A stretch of DNA of 59,899 nt, taken from the NCBI GenBank assembly GCA_002747435.1, contig PDPH01000055.1:1-59899 (forward strand), read 5' to 3'. Made by a program: the position numbers and the translations under genes. How positions within the stretch are numbered: position 1 is the stretch's first letter; the number at the start of each line of letters is the position of its first letter. Shown in pieces: positions 16,488 to 25,649 of the stretch. The notes beneath the pieces were generated by a model, which worked only from the letters and a program-made list of their open reading frames with translations, was not told the DNA's origin and did no database searches. This stretch comes from Pseudomonadota bacterium (lineage in GTDB: Bacteria > Pseudomonadota > Gammaproteobacteria > Thiotrichales > Thiotrichaceae).

Positions 16488-16954
16488 ATCCAGAAAATTT
16501 GCCTTTACGTGATATTCATTTACCCCCAGAAATTGGTTTCTGGCCGCCTGCATTGGGTTGGTGGTTGCTGGCATTCAGTATTTTATTATTGCTGGCTTGG
16601 TGGGTACATCGTATGTGGAGACAGTCTACTGGCTCAGGAAACCAGTTATTAAGTCCGGCATGGCGTGAGTTAGAGCGGATTGAAACGCATTATAGGGATG
16701 ATCAAGCAGCTCTGATCAAAGCCTTATCCGTTTTATTGCGGCGAGTGGCGATGACTCATTACGGTCGTAGCAAGACGGCTGGTTTAACGGGTGATGCTTG
16801 GTTACAGTTGTTGGATGAGGGGAAGCATAGAGGTGTATTTGCTGGACGTTTTCGGCAAGCACTCACCGAAATGCCTTATCAGGCTGCGGGACAAACCAAT
16901 GTGGGCGAGCTGCTGGCTGAAGTACGTCACTGGTTGAAAGGCTTACCGGAGTAG
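16484..16954 (+). CDS. DUF4381 membrane protein of the Bat operon
   Basis: The protein is 156 residues. LRDIHLPPEIGFWPPALGWW precedes one transmembrane helix (LLAFSILLLLAWWVHRMW, about residues 27-45) and a cytosolic helical domain. This is the standard layout of DUF4381, found between DUF58 and the VWA genes of Bat operons. The start is a TTG at 16484 overlapping the preceding TGA, supported by AGGGGG eight bases upstream and by the family N terminus. Likely an inner-membrane component linking the MoxR/DUF58 pair to the VWA proteins; this role is inference. Confidence 0.88.
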   Translation: MNPENLPLRDIHLPPEIGFWPPALGWWLLAFSILLLLAWWVHRMWRQSTGSGNQLLSPAWRELERIETHYRDDQAALIKALSVLLRRVAMTHYGRSKTAGLTGDAWLQLLDEGKHRGVFAGRFRQALTEMPYQAAGQTNVGELLAEVRHWLKGLPE

Positions 16955-16958
16955 CGCC

Positions 16959-17942
16959 ATGTATGAGTTTACTTGGTGGTGGATGTTTCTGTTATTGCCT
17001 TTGCCTTTATTGGTTTGGCGGCTGATGAAACCTGCACAGCGCCAAGCGGGTGTGGCGCTAAAAGTACCTTTTTTGCAAGATTTTATGTTGGCGGAAAGCA
17101 AAGTGACCGATCGCTGGCTAATACGTTGGGTGTTATCGTTGGCTGTTTTGGCGTGGATCGCTTTGCTAGTTGCCGCAGCGCGGCCTGTTTGGATTGGTGA
17201 AAATGTCGCTTTGCCTGTTTCGGGGCGTGATTTGATGTTGGCGGTGGATTTGTCTGGCAGTATGCAGGAGCAGGATTTTCGCATACAAAACCGTACGGTG
17301 GATCGCTTGATGGCGAGTAAGTTAGTCGCAGGTGAATTTATTGAACGACGCACCGGGGATCGTTTAGGGCTGGTTTTATTCGGTGATCAGGCTTATTTGC
17401 AGGCACCGTTAACCTTCGATCGTACGACCGTGCGTGCTTTGCTGAATGAATCTGCGATTGGCTTGGCGGGTGAACGCACGGCGATTGGTGATGCTATTGG
17501 TTTATCGCTGAAGCAATTACAAGACAGTCCTGAAAAGAATCGTGTTTTGATTCTAATGACGGATGGTGCTAATACGGCGGGTACGGTGAGTCCGCTGGCT
17601 GCGGCTGAAATGGCCGCGTCACTGGGCTTAAAAATTTATACCGTGGGCATTGGTTCGGAAAATCAGCAAGCGCGCAGTATGTTTGGTTTTCAATTGATTA
17701 ATCCAACGGCTGAGTTGGATGAAGCATTATTAAAAGCGATTGCTAAAAAGACGGGTGGGCTTTATTTCCGTGCGCGTAATACGGCTGAGTTTCAGCGTAT
17801 TTATGCTGAATTGGATCGGTTGGAGCCAGTCGAGCAGGAAGCTGAAAATTGGCGTCCAAAACAAGAGTTATTCCGTTGGCCTTTGGCAGTGGCTTTATTG
17901 TCGGCGACTTTGGCCTTTTTATTACGCTGGGAGGCAGAGTAA
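16959..17942 (+). CDS. batA: BatA, VWA-domain membrane protein
   Basis: The 327-residue protein has two N-terminal hydrophobic helices (about 5-24 and 53-74), a von Willebrand A domain with MIDAS DLSGS (about 97-101), TDGANTAG for the distal metal ligands, and a C-terminal transmembrane helix (about 305-322). The layout is that of BatA. Bat proteins were named from Bacteroides aerotolerance; in proteobacteria they are linked to envelope stress tolerance, with mechanism unresolved. It lies four bases after DUF4381 and abuts batB directly. Confidence 0.92.
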   Translation: MYEFTWWWMFLLLPLPLLVWRLMKPAQRQAGVALKVPFLQDFMLAESKVTDRWLIRWVLSLAVLAWIALLVAAARPVWIGENVALPVSGRDLMLAVDLSGSMQEQDFRIQNRTVDRLMASKLVAGEFIERRTGDRLGLVLFGDQAYLQAPLTFDRTTVRALLNESAIGLAGERTAIGDAIGLSLKQLQDSPEKNRVLILMTDGANTAGTVSPLAAAEMAASLGLKIYTVGIGSENQQARSMFGFQLINPTAELDEALLKAIAKKTGGLYFRARNTAEFQRIYAELDRLEPVEQEAENWRPKQELFRWPLAVALLSATLAFLLRWEAE

Positions 17943-19727
17943 ATGATGACTTTGCACTTTCTGCATCCTGCTTGGTTGTGGTTATTAATATTGTTGCCTT
18001 TATTATGGCTCGTACGTTTATGGTCTAAGCCCAATAATACACATTGGCACTCAATTGTTGATCCTGAGTTAGCACCTTTTGTTTTGAGTGGTCAGGAAAA
18101 ACGTGGACGTATTTTACCGCTGCTGGTTTTTAGTTTGATTGCTGCTTTGGCTATTATTGCTATGGCTGGTCCTGCTTGGCAAAAAGCAGCAATGCCTGTG
18201 TTTAGGCAACAACAAGCTGTAGTAGTTGCATTGGATTTGTCCAGCTCTATGTATGCACGTGATTTGAAGCCTAGTCGTTTGGATAGAGCCCGTTTTAAAT
18301 TGATTGATTTTTTGCAATTACGCAAAGACGGTCAAACAGGTTTAGTGGTGTTTGCTGGCGATACTTTTATTGTTTCTCCCTTGAGCGATGATATACGCAC
18401 TATTGAAGCGCAGATGAAGGGTTTGTCGCCTGATATTATGCCAGTGCAAGGGAGTTCCTTGCAGAGTGCAGTGCTCAAGTCCTTGAATCTGTTGCAACAA
18501 GCGGGGGTTTCCCAAGGCACTATTTTGGCATTTACGGATGGTGCTGAAGATATGGCTGCCTCACGCAAAGCAGTTCAGCAAGCAAAACAAGCCGGTTTCA
18601 ATGTTTCTATACTGGCATTTGGAACAGCAGAGGGAGCACCCATTCCTTTGCGTCATGGTGGTTTTTTAAAAGATAGTCAAGGCCAAGTCGTAATGCCCAA
18701 GCTGGATAGTGCTGCTCTGAGCTCGCTAGCGCAGTTAGGGGGTGGGCAGTTTATGGAAGCGACACTGGATGATCAGGATATTCAAGTGCTTAACCGTCGT
18801 TTGCAAAGTATGGGTAGTGCCGCCGATCAATTACAAGATGGCGCCGGTCGCAAGATTGATCATTGGGTCAATGAGGGAATTTGGTTGGTGGTATTGATTT
18901 TGCCACTTGCCTTGCTGTTATTTAGACGCGGTTGGCTAGCTGTTTTGGCCGTATTTGTTTTATTGCCACAGACACAAACGGTAGAAGCTTCCATCTGGAC
19001 TAATCTTTGGTATACCTCGGATCAGCAAGGACAAGCTGCTATGGCAAACGGTGATGTAGAACAGGCTCAACACTTGTTTAAAGATAAGGACTGGCGTGCT
19101 GCCGCCGCTTATAAGGCAGGTAATTATGAATTGGCCGCTGAATTGTACTCCCAAAGTGAAAACCCGGAGAGTCTTTATAATTATGGCAATGTCTTGGCTC
19201 GACAAGGTAAGTATCCCTTGGCTATCTCGGTTTATGAACGAGTATTAATGCACGATCCTCAGCATGAAGATGCACGTTACAATCTAGAATTACTTAAAAA
19301 ACAACAAGAACAGCAGCAAGAACAGCAAAAAGCACAACAACAAGCATCTTCTTCCGAATCCAGTCAGCAGCAAAACCAGTCCTCTGGTGAGAATGAGCAA
19401 ACGGGCGAATCCAACCAAGGTGATCATCAGCAACAGGAACCTGAAACGAACACATCTGAAGCTGAACAGGCGCAAAAACAAGAGCAAGCTTTAGAAGAAC
19501 AACAGCCAGCAGAGCAAAACAATGCAGAGCAGTCGTCTGAAGAAGCAGAAACACCCCAAAAAGCTGAAGCACAAGCAATGAGTCAACAAGAACTAGAAAA
19601 ACAACAGGCCACAGAGCAATGGTTAAGGCGGATTCCCGATGATCCCGCTGGCTTATGGCGCCGCAAATTTTTATACCAGTATCGCCAAAAGGGTGGTTCT
19701 CAGCCATCAGGAGGGCAGGCATGGTAA
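17943..19727 (+). CDS. batB: BatB-BatC fusion: VWA domain with TPR and Gln/Glu-rich tail
   Basis: Residues 1-340 repeat the BatA layout: two N-terminal membrane helices, VWA MIDAS DLSSS (98-102), FTDGAEDM and a C-terminal helix pair (IWLVVLILPLALLLF). They are followed by a TPR segment (YKAGNYELAAELYSQ, YNYGNVLARQGKYPLAISVY; about 375-445). A ~110-residue low-complexity region rich in Gln, Glu, Ser and Asn follows (about 450-560), then a conserved-looking tail (RRIPDDPAGLWRRKFLYQY). The TPR part corresponds to BatC in Bacteroides, so this is a BatB-BatC fusion, a common proteobacterial arrangement. The last 7 bases overlap batD. Confidence 0.92.
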   Translation: MMTLHFLHPAWLWLLILLPLLWLVRLWSKPNNTHWHSIVDPELAPFVLSGQEKRGRILPLLVFSLIAALAIIAMAGPAWQKAAMPVFRQQQAVVVALDLSSSMYARDLKPSRLDRARFKLIDFLQLRKDGQTGLVVFAGDTFIVSPLSDDIRTIEAQMKGLSPDIMPVQGSSLQSAVLKSLNLLQQAGVSQGTILAFTDGAEDMAASRKAVQQAKQAGFNVSILAFGTAEGAPIPLRHGGFLKDSQGQVVMPKLDSAALSSLAQLGGGQFMEATLDDQDIQVLNRRLQSMGSAADQLQDGAGRKIDHWVNEGIWLVVLILPLALLLFRRGWLAVLAVFVLLPQTQTVEASIWTNLWYTSDQQGQAAMANGDVEQAQHLFKDKDWRAAAAYKAGNYELAAELYSQSENPESLYNYGNVLARQGKYPLAISVYERVLMHDPQHEDARYNLELLKKQQEQQQEQQKAQQQASSSESSQQQNQSSGENEQTGESNQGDHQQQEPETNTSEAEQAQKQEQALEEQQPAEQNNAEQSSEEAETPQKAEAQAMSQQELEKQQATEQWLRRIPDDPAGLWRRKFLYQYRQKGGSQPSGGQAW

Positions 19728-21520
19728 GGCGTTTTGTGAAACTTCCATTATGCTACTTAGTTTGGGTTTACTTGATTTGGAGCTGTGTAGGTCTGGCGCT
19801 GGCTGAAGTGACGGTCACAGCGGATCGTAACCCTGTGATTGTGGGAGAGCCTTTTACGCTGACTTTTTCAAGTGATGGGATTATTAGTGCTAGTCCAGAT
19901 TTGTCTCCTTTAAAAAAAGATTTTCGCATTATGGGTACAGGGCAAAGCACCCATATGCAGTTTATTAATGGGCAGATGAGCCAGAGTAGTAGCTGGCAAG
20001 TAACTTTGTTTGCCCGAAATACGGGGGAATTTGAAATTCCTGCGATCCGTATCGGTAATGAGTCCAGTCCAGTTTTGAAAATTCGCTCAGAAGAAACGCC
20101 TACAACATCTAGTGCGAATGGTAAGGCGCAAGAAATTATTGTCGAGCTAGATTTAGACACGACCACGCCTTATGTACAGCAACAAGTGATTCTGACACAA
20201 CGCCTGCTGTATTCAGTGCCATTGATGGCTAGTCAAGCTAGTATGACGCACCCTGATTGGACGCCGGGTCAAGGGCAGGGCGAAATTATGCAATTAGGCA
20301 ATGCGCGTAATTTAACCACAGTGCGTAATGGGATGGATTATCAGGTAATTGAGCGCCGTTATGCTGTTTTTCCGCAGCATAGTGGTGAAATGGAAATTGA
20401 TCGTACCATTTTTACAGGTGTGATTGATGATCCAGCCAGCCGTTTTCGTGATCCGTTTGGACTCAGTGGGCAACGGGTACGTCGTTCTTCTGCGCCCTTA
20501 AAGCTTACGGTACAAGCGAACCCTCAAACTGCGGCTAATGATTGGCTACCCGCTAAAAATCTTACCCTGAATGCTTATTGGCAACCGGCTAATGGCAAGC
20601 TGAAAGCAGGCGAGCCTGCTCATTTGACCTTGGCGATTATGGCGGAAGGTTTGCTGGCAGAGCAATTACCGCCACTGACACTGAATCCGCCAACTGGTAT
20701 TAAGGCTTATTCTAATGATCCGGTGTTTCGTAATGATTTCAGTGGTAATACCGCCTTGGGCATACGCGAAGAACAGTGGGTCATCATGGGTACAGCGGAT
20801 GGCAATTTCACCTTGCCGGAAATCAGTTTGCAATGGTGGAATGTGGCTGAGAACCGTCTGGAAACGGCACTCGTTCCCGCTAAAACTTTAAGTGTGAGTG
20901 GTGCCGGAAGCATTGTGGGTGCTTTGAATCCTTCTGAAAGTCAGCGGCAAAGTGAACAACAAGCTCAGCAATTGCTGGAAGACTTAAAAAAACAGCGTGC
21001 TGCTAATGATCTAGGCGCGCTGATTCAGCCTGAAGTTTCAGATCAGCCATCAGCTACATCAGCTAATTGGTTGGCCAGTTTTTCCAAACTAGCGTGGTTG
21101 CTTGCAGGTTTATTGGCACTATTGTTGATAGGTGTAGCCAGCTTTTATTGGTGGTGGCGACGCTCACTGGACAAGGACTTCCCCCCACCTGTGACTGCTG
21201 CTAATAGCGCACATTTACAATTAGCCTGTAAGCAAAATAATGCGTTGCTGACCCACCAGCTTCTTCAAGAGTGGGTGAAGCATGAGTCATGCTTGAGTCC
21301 GCCTACCTTAAACCAATTGCGTACCGTAGCGGATTCTGCTTTATTGGCGGCTTTAGAGGAACTGGATGCTGCACTGTATAGTTCTACACACCAATCACAA
21401 TCATGGCAAGGTGGTGAACGCTTATGGACTGCTTTACAGTTATGGCAAGCTCAGCGTAAGGCTAAGGCTGCGCAAGCCGTCACCAATGACTCAGGTTTGG
21501 CACTCATGTATCCAGATTAA
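19721..21520 (+). CDS. batD: BatD oxygen-tolerance family protein
   Basis: This 599-residue protein has a signal peptide (LCYLVWVYLIWSCVGLALA). Repeated beta-sandwich domains of the BatD family begin AEVTVTADRNPVIVGEPFTL, with QVILTQRLLYSVPL and YQVIERRYAVFPQHSGEMEI further on. A transmembrane helix near residues 465-490 (LAWLLAGLLALLLIGVASF) is followed by a cytosolic helical tail. The start at 19721 is set by AGGAGGGC just upstream; a longer reading starting inside batB is rejected. The protein projects into the periplasm and completes the Bat complex encoded upstream. Confidence 0.92.
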   Translation: MVRRFVKLPLCYLVWVYLIWSCVGLALAEVTVTADRNPVIVGEPFTLTFSSDGIISASPDLSPLKKDFRIMGTGQSTHMQFINGQMSQSSSWQVTLFARNTGEFEIPAIRIGNESSPVLKIRSEETPTTSSANGKAQEIIVELDLDTTTPYVQQQVILTQRLLYSVPLMASQASMTHPDWTPGQGQGEIMQLGNARNLTTVRNGMDYQVIERRYAVFPQHSGEMEIDRTIFTGVIDDPASRFRDPFGLSGQRVRRSSAPLKLTVQANPQTAANDWLPAKNLTLNAYWQPANGKLKAGEPAHLTLAIMAEGLLAEQLPPLTLNPPTGIKAYSNDPVFRNDFSGNTALGIREEQWVIMGTADGNFTLPEISLQWWNVAENRLETALVPAKTLSVSGAGSIVGALNPSESQRQSEQQAQQLLEDLKKQRAANDLGALIQPEVSDQPSATSANWLASFSKLAWLLAGLLALLLIGVASFYWWWRRSLDKDFPPPVTAANSAHLQLACKQNNALLTHQLLQEWVKHESCLSPPTLNQLRTVADSALLAALEELDAALYSSTHQSQSWQGGERLWTALQLWQAQRKAKAAQAVTNDSGLALMYPD

Positions 21521-21544
21521 AAAATGCAAGCATTGGCTCTGATC

Positions 21545-22135
21545 TTAAGCAGCGCTAGGAATTATCCAGCCTTTATGGCGTAGCATTTCCATCAGGCGAA
21601 TCAGGGGAAGGCCAATCAGTGCACTAGGATCATCGCCCTGCATACGCTTAAACAGACTAATGCCCAAGCCTTCTGATTTAAAACTACCTGCACAGTGATA
21701 GGGCTGTTCTTTGAGTAAGTAGTTTTCAATTTCAGTGTCGCTTAAATGGCGAAATTCAACTGTAAATGGAATAACATCAAGCTCAAAGGTGTCTGTTTGA
21801 CTGTCATAAAGACACAAGCCTGTTAAAAATATAACGGAATGGCCTGATAAGGCACGCAATTGTTGTCTAGCAACTTCATGCCTGCCTGGTTTGCCTAATA
21901 CAGTGTCGCCTAGTACAGCACATTGATCTGATCCAATAATCAAAGCATGAGGGTAATCTTTGGCAATAGCGCGTGCTTTGGCTTCAGATAAGCGTTTAAC
22001 CATTTCATAAGCAGATTCGTTTGGCAGGCTTTGTTCATCAATGTCCGGTGAAGCGCTCACAAAGGGTAAATGTAAGCGTTCTAGTAATTCACGTCGAAAA
22101 GGGGAGCTTGAACCCAATACCAATGGCTGCGGCAT
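21545..22135 (-). CDS. Maf/YceF-type nucleoside triphosphate pyrophosphatase
   Basis: The 196-residue Maf protein has the phosphate-binding LVLGSSSPFRRELLERL, then PDIDEQ, the substrate-contact IIGSDQCAVLGDTVLGKPG, and the SFKSEGLGISLF and DDPSALIGLPL blocks. The wording resembles YceF (7-methyl-GTP pyrophosphatase) more than YhdE, so a house-cleaning role on m7GTP is the best guess. It is convergent with batD (24 bases between stops) and divergent from yceD, the same yceF/yceD pairing as in E. coli. Confidence 0.92.
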   Translation of the reverse strand: MPQPLVLGSSSPFRRELLERLHLPFVSASPDIDEQSLPNESAYEMVKRLSEAKARAIAKDYPHALIIGSDQCAVLGDTVLGKPGRHEVARQQLRALSGHSVIFLTGLCLYDSQTDTFELDVIPFTVEFRHLSDTEIENYLLKEQPYHCAGSFKSEGLGISLFKRMQGDDPSALIGLPLIRLMEMLRHKGWIIPSAA

Positions 22136-22262
22136 TTTTAGGTTTCCATCTGCGAAAGGGGCGTTATCATACGCAATGCCCTGAAATCTAGCTATACCTT
22201 AAGGCATAAAGCTGTTATTTTTCTTTACAGCCCATAGGCTTGCTTCATATAATCGCGCGCTT

Positions 22263-22793
22263 ATGTCGAGTAGATTACCTGTCGAAGTTAATCCTTTTCG
22301 CCTGATTGAACAAGGTAAAATTTTAAAGGCTCGCCTGCCAATTGAGCAGATGCCGCGTTTGCGCGAGTTACTTGTGGAGTCCGCTAATGCTTTTGAGGTA
22401 GAGCTGCATTTTGGGCATTCGGATAGTCGCCGTCCTATGATTACCGGTCATATCCAAGGTGAAGTCAGCTTGCGGTGTCAGCGTTGTCTGGAACCTATAG
22501 CCATTGAAATGGATACTTGGTCTGAAGTCGTGTTGACAACTTCACAGACGGATCGTATCCCCGAGGAAGAGGGCTACGAGTTGTATATCATTGACAATGA
22601 GCGCCTGTTTTTACAGGATTTCATAGAAGATGAAATTCTGCTGGCGCTGCCAGTGGTTCCCCGACATGAGGATTGTCATCCCATTCGGCCACTGTGCGAA
22701 ACCGATGCAGATGATGTATGGGTAGAACAAGCAGCGCAAGAGGAAAAAACGAATCCTTTTGCCGTTTTAAAAGATTGGAAGAAAACGGAGTAA
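22263..22793 (+). CDS. yceD: YceD (DUF177) protein
   Basis: The 176-residue DUF177 protein has the family core [19 protein letters not shown], with a conserved Cys pair, and a C-terminal [16 protein letters not shown]. The C-terminal ...[10 protein letters not shown] is typical. YceD is always encoded just before rpmF and is associated with 23S rRNA accumulation or large-subunit assembly in bacteria and plastids. Eight bases separate it from rpmF. Confidence 0.92.
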   Translation: MSSRLPVEVNPFRLIEQGKILKARLPIEQMPRLRELLVESANAFEVELHFGHSDSRRPMITGHIQGEVSLRCQRCLEPIAIEMDTWSEVVLTTSQTDRIPEEEGYELYIIDNERLFLQDFIEDEILLALPVVPRHEDCHPIRPLCETDADDVWVEQAAQEEKTNPFAVLKDWKKTE

Positions 22794-22800
22794 TAGTCTT

Positions 22801-23001
22801 ATGGCAGTTCAACAAAATCGTAAAACACGCGCTAAGCGCGGTATGCGTCGTGCTCATGACGCATTAAAAGCACCTACCGTATCCGTCGATCCTGTTTCTG
22901 GTGAAACACATCTGCGTCATCATATGACGGCGGGTGGTTTTTATCGTGGTCGCCAAATTATCAAGTCTGCTGTCGAAGTAGACGAAGATGACGAAGATTA
23001 A
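22801..23001 (+). CDS. rpmF: 50S ribosomal protein L32
   Basis: The 66-residue L32 begins [21 protein letters not shown] and continues with [19 protein letters not shown] and YRGRQIIK. It is of the zinc-free type with no cysteines. Proteobacterial L32 usually ends at about 56-60 residues near the YRGR.V segment. Here an extra acidic tail ([11 protein letters not shown]) is added, which is odd for an rRNA-binding protein. A strong intrinsic terminator follows 39 bases after the stop. Confidence 0.97.
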   Translation: MAVQQNRKTRAKRGMRRAHDALKAPTVSVDPVSGETHLRHHMTAGGFYRGRQIIKSAVEVDEDDED

Positions 23002-23040
23002 TACTCTTGTCAGGGCTGTATTTGTCTTGGGGTATGAATT

Positions 23041-23073
23041 AAAAATCGCGGGCTTGAACCCGCGATTTTTTTT
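23041..23073 (+). terminator. Strong intrinsic terminator between rpmF and plsX
   Basis: A 12-base-pair stem (23041-23052 with 23059-23070; core ATCGCGGG/CCCGCGAT) has a 6-base loop and runs into eight consecutive T at 23066-23073. The plsX ribosome-binding site (CAGGAG) begins immediately after and the plsX ATG is 18 bases downstream, leaving no room for a promoter between terminator and gene. Confidence 0.9.
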
Positions 23074-23090
23074 CAGGAGAGCATTAAAAA

Positions 23091-24119
23091 ATGAATACAT
23101 TGTACCACATTGCCTTGGATGCAATGGGTGGCGATTATGGATTAGGTGTCGTTGTTCCGGCTGCACTCAAGGCACTGGGTCAGTATGCGGACATTAAGCT
23201 GATTTTGGTAGGTGATGAAGGGCTAATCAACGCTGAATTGGAGCAACACAAAGCAACGGATCGTGAGCGTTTGCAAATTCAGCATGCCTCACAAGTCATT
23301 GGTATGGATGAGTCACCTGCACTGGCTTTGAAAAACAAAAAAGATTCTTCCATGCGTGTAGCCATTAATCTAGTCAAGCAAATGACCGCTGATGCAGTGG
23401 TTAGTGCAGGCAATACAGGTGCTTTAATGGCCACCGGGCGTTTTGTGCTGAAAACCTTGCCTGGTATTGACCGACCTGCTATTTGCTCAGTTATGCCACG
23501 TATTAGCGGTTATGCCCATATGCTGGATCTGGGGGCAAATGTAGATTCTGCTGCGGAGCATTTATATCAATTCGCTTTGATGGGCTCAGAGTTGAGTAAG
23601 GCCATTGATGATACGGCTAACCCTAGTGTGGGTTTGTTAAATATTGGGCAAGAGGCTATCAAGGGCAATGAGCAAGTGAAATCGGCAGATCGTTTGCTTA
23701 GATCTTCACCGTTGAATTATATTGGCTATGTCGAAGGCGATGATATTTATCTAGGGAAAGTCGATGTCATTGTTTGTGATGGTTTTGTAGGCAATGTGGC
23801 ACTCAAAACCAGTGAGGGATTAGCCAAATTGGTCAGTCACAAGTTGAAAGCTTCTTTTTCCCGCTCGCTCCTAACTCGTGTGGCGGGCTTGATTTCATTG
23901 CCTGTATTACGCTCTTTTCGTGAGGATATGGATCCGCGTCGCTATAATGGTGCCAGTTTGTTGGGTTTACAGGGTATTGTGATTAAAAGTCATGGTGGGG
24001 CGGATAGTCTGGCTTTTGCTAATGCTATTTCCATGGCGCGCAAGGAAATTATCGAAAAAGTTCCACAACGTATAGATAAACAAATCGCTGAGCTGCTGAC
24101 ACAGAGAAAAACGGGATGA
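23091..24119 (+). CDS. plsX: Phosphate acyltransferase PlsX
   Basis: The 342-residue enzyme converts acyl-ACP to acyl-phosphate for phospholipid synthesis, at the cytosolic face of the membrane. Signatures are [82 protein letters not shown] and [19 protein letters not shown]. Start supported by AGGAG 11 bases upstream. Its stop overlaps the fabH ATG by four bases (ATGA). Confidence 0.97.
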   Translation: MNTLYHIALDAMGGDYGLGVVVPAALKALGQYADIKLILVGDEGLINAELEQHKATDRERLQIQHASQVIGMDESPALALKNKKDSSMRVAINLVKQMTADAVVSAGNTGALMATGRFVLKTLPGIDRPAICSVMPRISGYAHMLDLGANVDSAAEHLYQFALMGSELSKAIDDTANPSVGLLNIGQEAIKGNEQVKSADRLLRSSPLNYIGYVEGDDIYLGKVDVIVCDGFVGNVALKTSEGLAKLVSHKLKASFSRSLLTRVAGLISLPVLRSFREDMDPRRYNGASLLGLQGIVIKSHGGADSLAFANAISMARKEIIEKVPQRIDKQIAELLTQRKTG

Positions 24120-25084
24120 GCTTTTCACGTATTATTGGTACAGGCAGTTATTTACCTTCCAAAGTCCTTACTAATTATGATCTGGAAAAAGTACTGGATA
24201 CCAGTCATGAATGGATAGTAGAACGTACAGGTATTCATCAACGTTATGTTGCTGAGGATGCCAGTGCTTGTGATCTTGCTGAAATGGCGGCATTGCGAGC
24301 CTTGGAGGCAGCGGGTAAACAGGCTAATGAGATTGACTTGATTGTTTTGGGAACGTCAACGCCTGATTTAGTGTTTCCAAGCACGGCTTGTTTATTGCAG
24401 GGACGTTTGGGTATTACCAATGGGGGAGCTGCGTTTGATGTCAATGCAGCTTGTGCAGGCTTTTCCTTTGCACTGGCGACGGCTGACAACTTTATTCGTA
24501 GTGGTGCTAGTCGCTGTGCTTTAGTGGTGGGTAGCGAGGTAATGACTCGTTTAATGGACTGGTCGGATCGAAGCACTTGTGTGCTGTTTGGCGATGGTGC
24601 TGGCGCGATGGTGCTGGAAGCCTGTGAAGAGCCTGGTATTCTTTCTACGCATATTCATGCTGATGGGCGTTATGAACACTTGCTGAATGTGTCGGCGGGT
24701 GTATCGCGGCATCATGAGCGCTTGCGTGAAGAGGGCGCTTTTTTGCGTATGAAGGGTAATGAAGTATTTCGTATGGCAGTAAATACGTTGGGGCGTATTG
24801 TTGATGAAACCTTGGCAGCCAACGGTATGCAAAAGTCGGATGTGAAATGGTTAGTACCCCATCAAGCTAATATTCGCATTATTCAGGCCACCGCTAAAAA
24901 GCTAGGCTTACCCATGGAGCAAGTAGTGCTAACGGTCGCTGAGCATGGCAATACGTCTTCGGCTTCTATTCCGCTGGCTTTGGATAAAGCGGTTCGGGAT
25001 GGGCGCATACAACGCAATGATATTCTTTTGTTGGAAGCCTTTGGTGGTGGTTTTACTTGGGGCTCTGCCCTGATTCGTTACTGA
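24116..25084 (+). CDS. fabH: 3-oxoacyl-ACP synthase III FabH
   Basis: The 322-residue KAS III condenses acetyl-CoA with malonyl-ACP to start fatty-acid synthesis. Active-site residues are C113 in [10 protein letters not shown], His in VPHQANIRI (near 249) and Asn in EHGNTSSAS (near 279); the end is [16 protein letters not shown]. Coupled to plsX by a 4-base overlap. The usual next genes (fabD, fabG, acpP, fabF) are not here: a CYTH gene follows after 37 bases. Confidence 0.97.
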   Translation: MSFSRIIGTGSYLPSKVLTNYDLEKVLDTSHEWIVERTGIHQRYVAEDASACDLAEMAALRALEAAGKQANEIDLIVLGTSTPDLVFPSTACLLQGRLGITNGGAAFDVNAACAGFSFALATADNFIRSGASRCALVVGSEVMTRLMDWSDRSTCVLFGDGAGAMVLEACEEPGILSTHIHADGRYEHLLNVSAGVSRHHERLREEGAFLRMKGNEVFRMAVNTLGRIVDETLAANGMQKSDVKWLVPHQANIRIIQATAKKLGLPMEQVVLTVAEHGNTSSASIPLALDKAVRDGRIQRNDILLLEAFGGGFTWGSALIRY

Positions 25085-25121
25085 GTAAAACAAGGTTTAA
25101 AGTCTGGTTGATGGTATTTTT

Positions 25122-25649
25122 ATGGCGCTGGAGATTGAACACAAGTTTTTAGTGCGCTGTGATGCCTGGCGCGAGCAAGTCCGTTATGCTGAAGTGTTTC
25201 GTCAAGGCTATTTAAGTAATAATCCCCATGCTTCAGTGAGAGTACGGATCGCCGGTGATAAAGCGACCTTAAACATTAAGGGCATGAGCATTGGTACGCA
25301 ACGCCCTGAATATGAATATGCCATTCCTGTGGCGGATGCGGCTGAAATGCTGATGCAATTATGTGAGTCGCCGCTCATTGAAAAGACACGGCATTTTGTT
25401 CACTATGCGGGCAAGCTCTGGGAAATTGATGAATTTGCCGGAGATAATGCCGGTTTGATTGTGGCGGAGGTCGAATTGAATCAAGCGGGTGAGCGCTTTG
25501 AGCGACCTTTGTGGGCAGGTGAGGATGTTTCTGGCGTGGAGCGCTATTACAATGTTAGCTTGCTAAAACATCCTTATTGCAATTGGTCTCTCGCAGAAAA
25601 AGAGGCTTGTGACGTTAAAAGCGGTACTTTGATCAATGACTCTCAATGA
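25122..25649 (+). CDS. CYTH domain protein (triphosphatase / class IV adenylate cyclase family)
   Basis: The 175-residue CYTH protein carries the N-terminal ExExK signature (EIEHKFLV, residues 4-8). Further tunnel residues typical of the fold are in SVRVRIAGDKATLNIKG, PEYEYAIP, IEKTRHFV, WEIDEFAGDNAGLIVAEVEL. CYTH enzymes bind divalent metal and triphosphate substrates (inorganic triphosphate, ThTP or ATP). Short single-domain bacterial members such as NeuTTM are mostly inorganic triphosphatases, which I favour over adenylate cyclase. It overlaps the convergent rlmJ gene by 7 bases. Confidence 0.9.
   Translation: MALEIEHKFLVRCDAWREQVRYAEVFRQGYLSNNPHASVRVRIAGDKATLNIKGMSIGTQRPEYEYAIPVADAAEMLMQLCESPLIEKTRHFVHYAGKLWEIDEFAGDNAGLIVAEVELNQAGERFERPLWAGEDVSGVERYYNVSLLKHPYCNWSLAEKEACDVKSGTLINDSQ

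Noticed and set aside
19655..19720. Longer batD start inside batB
   Set aside because: The signal peptide and AGGAGGGC support 19721, and the extension encodes the batB end in another frame.
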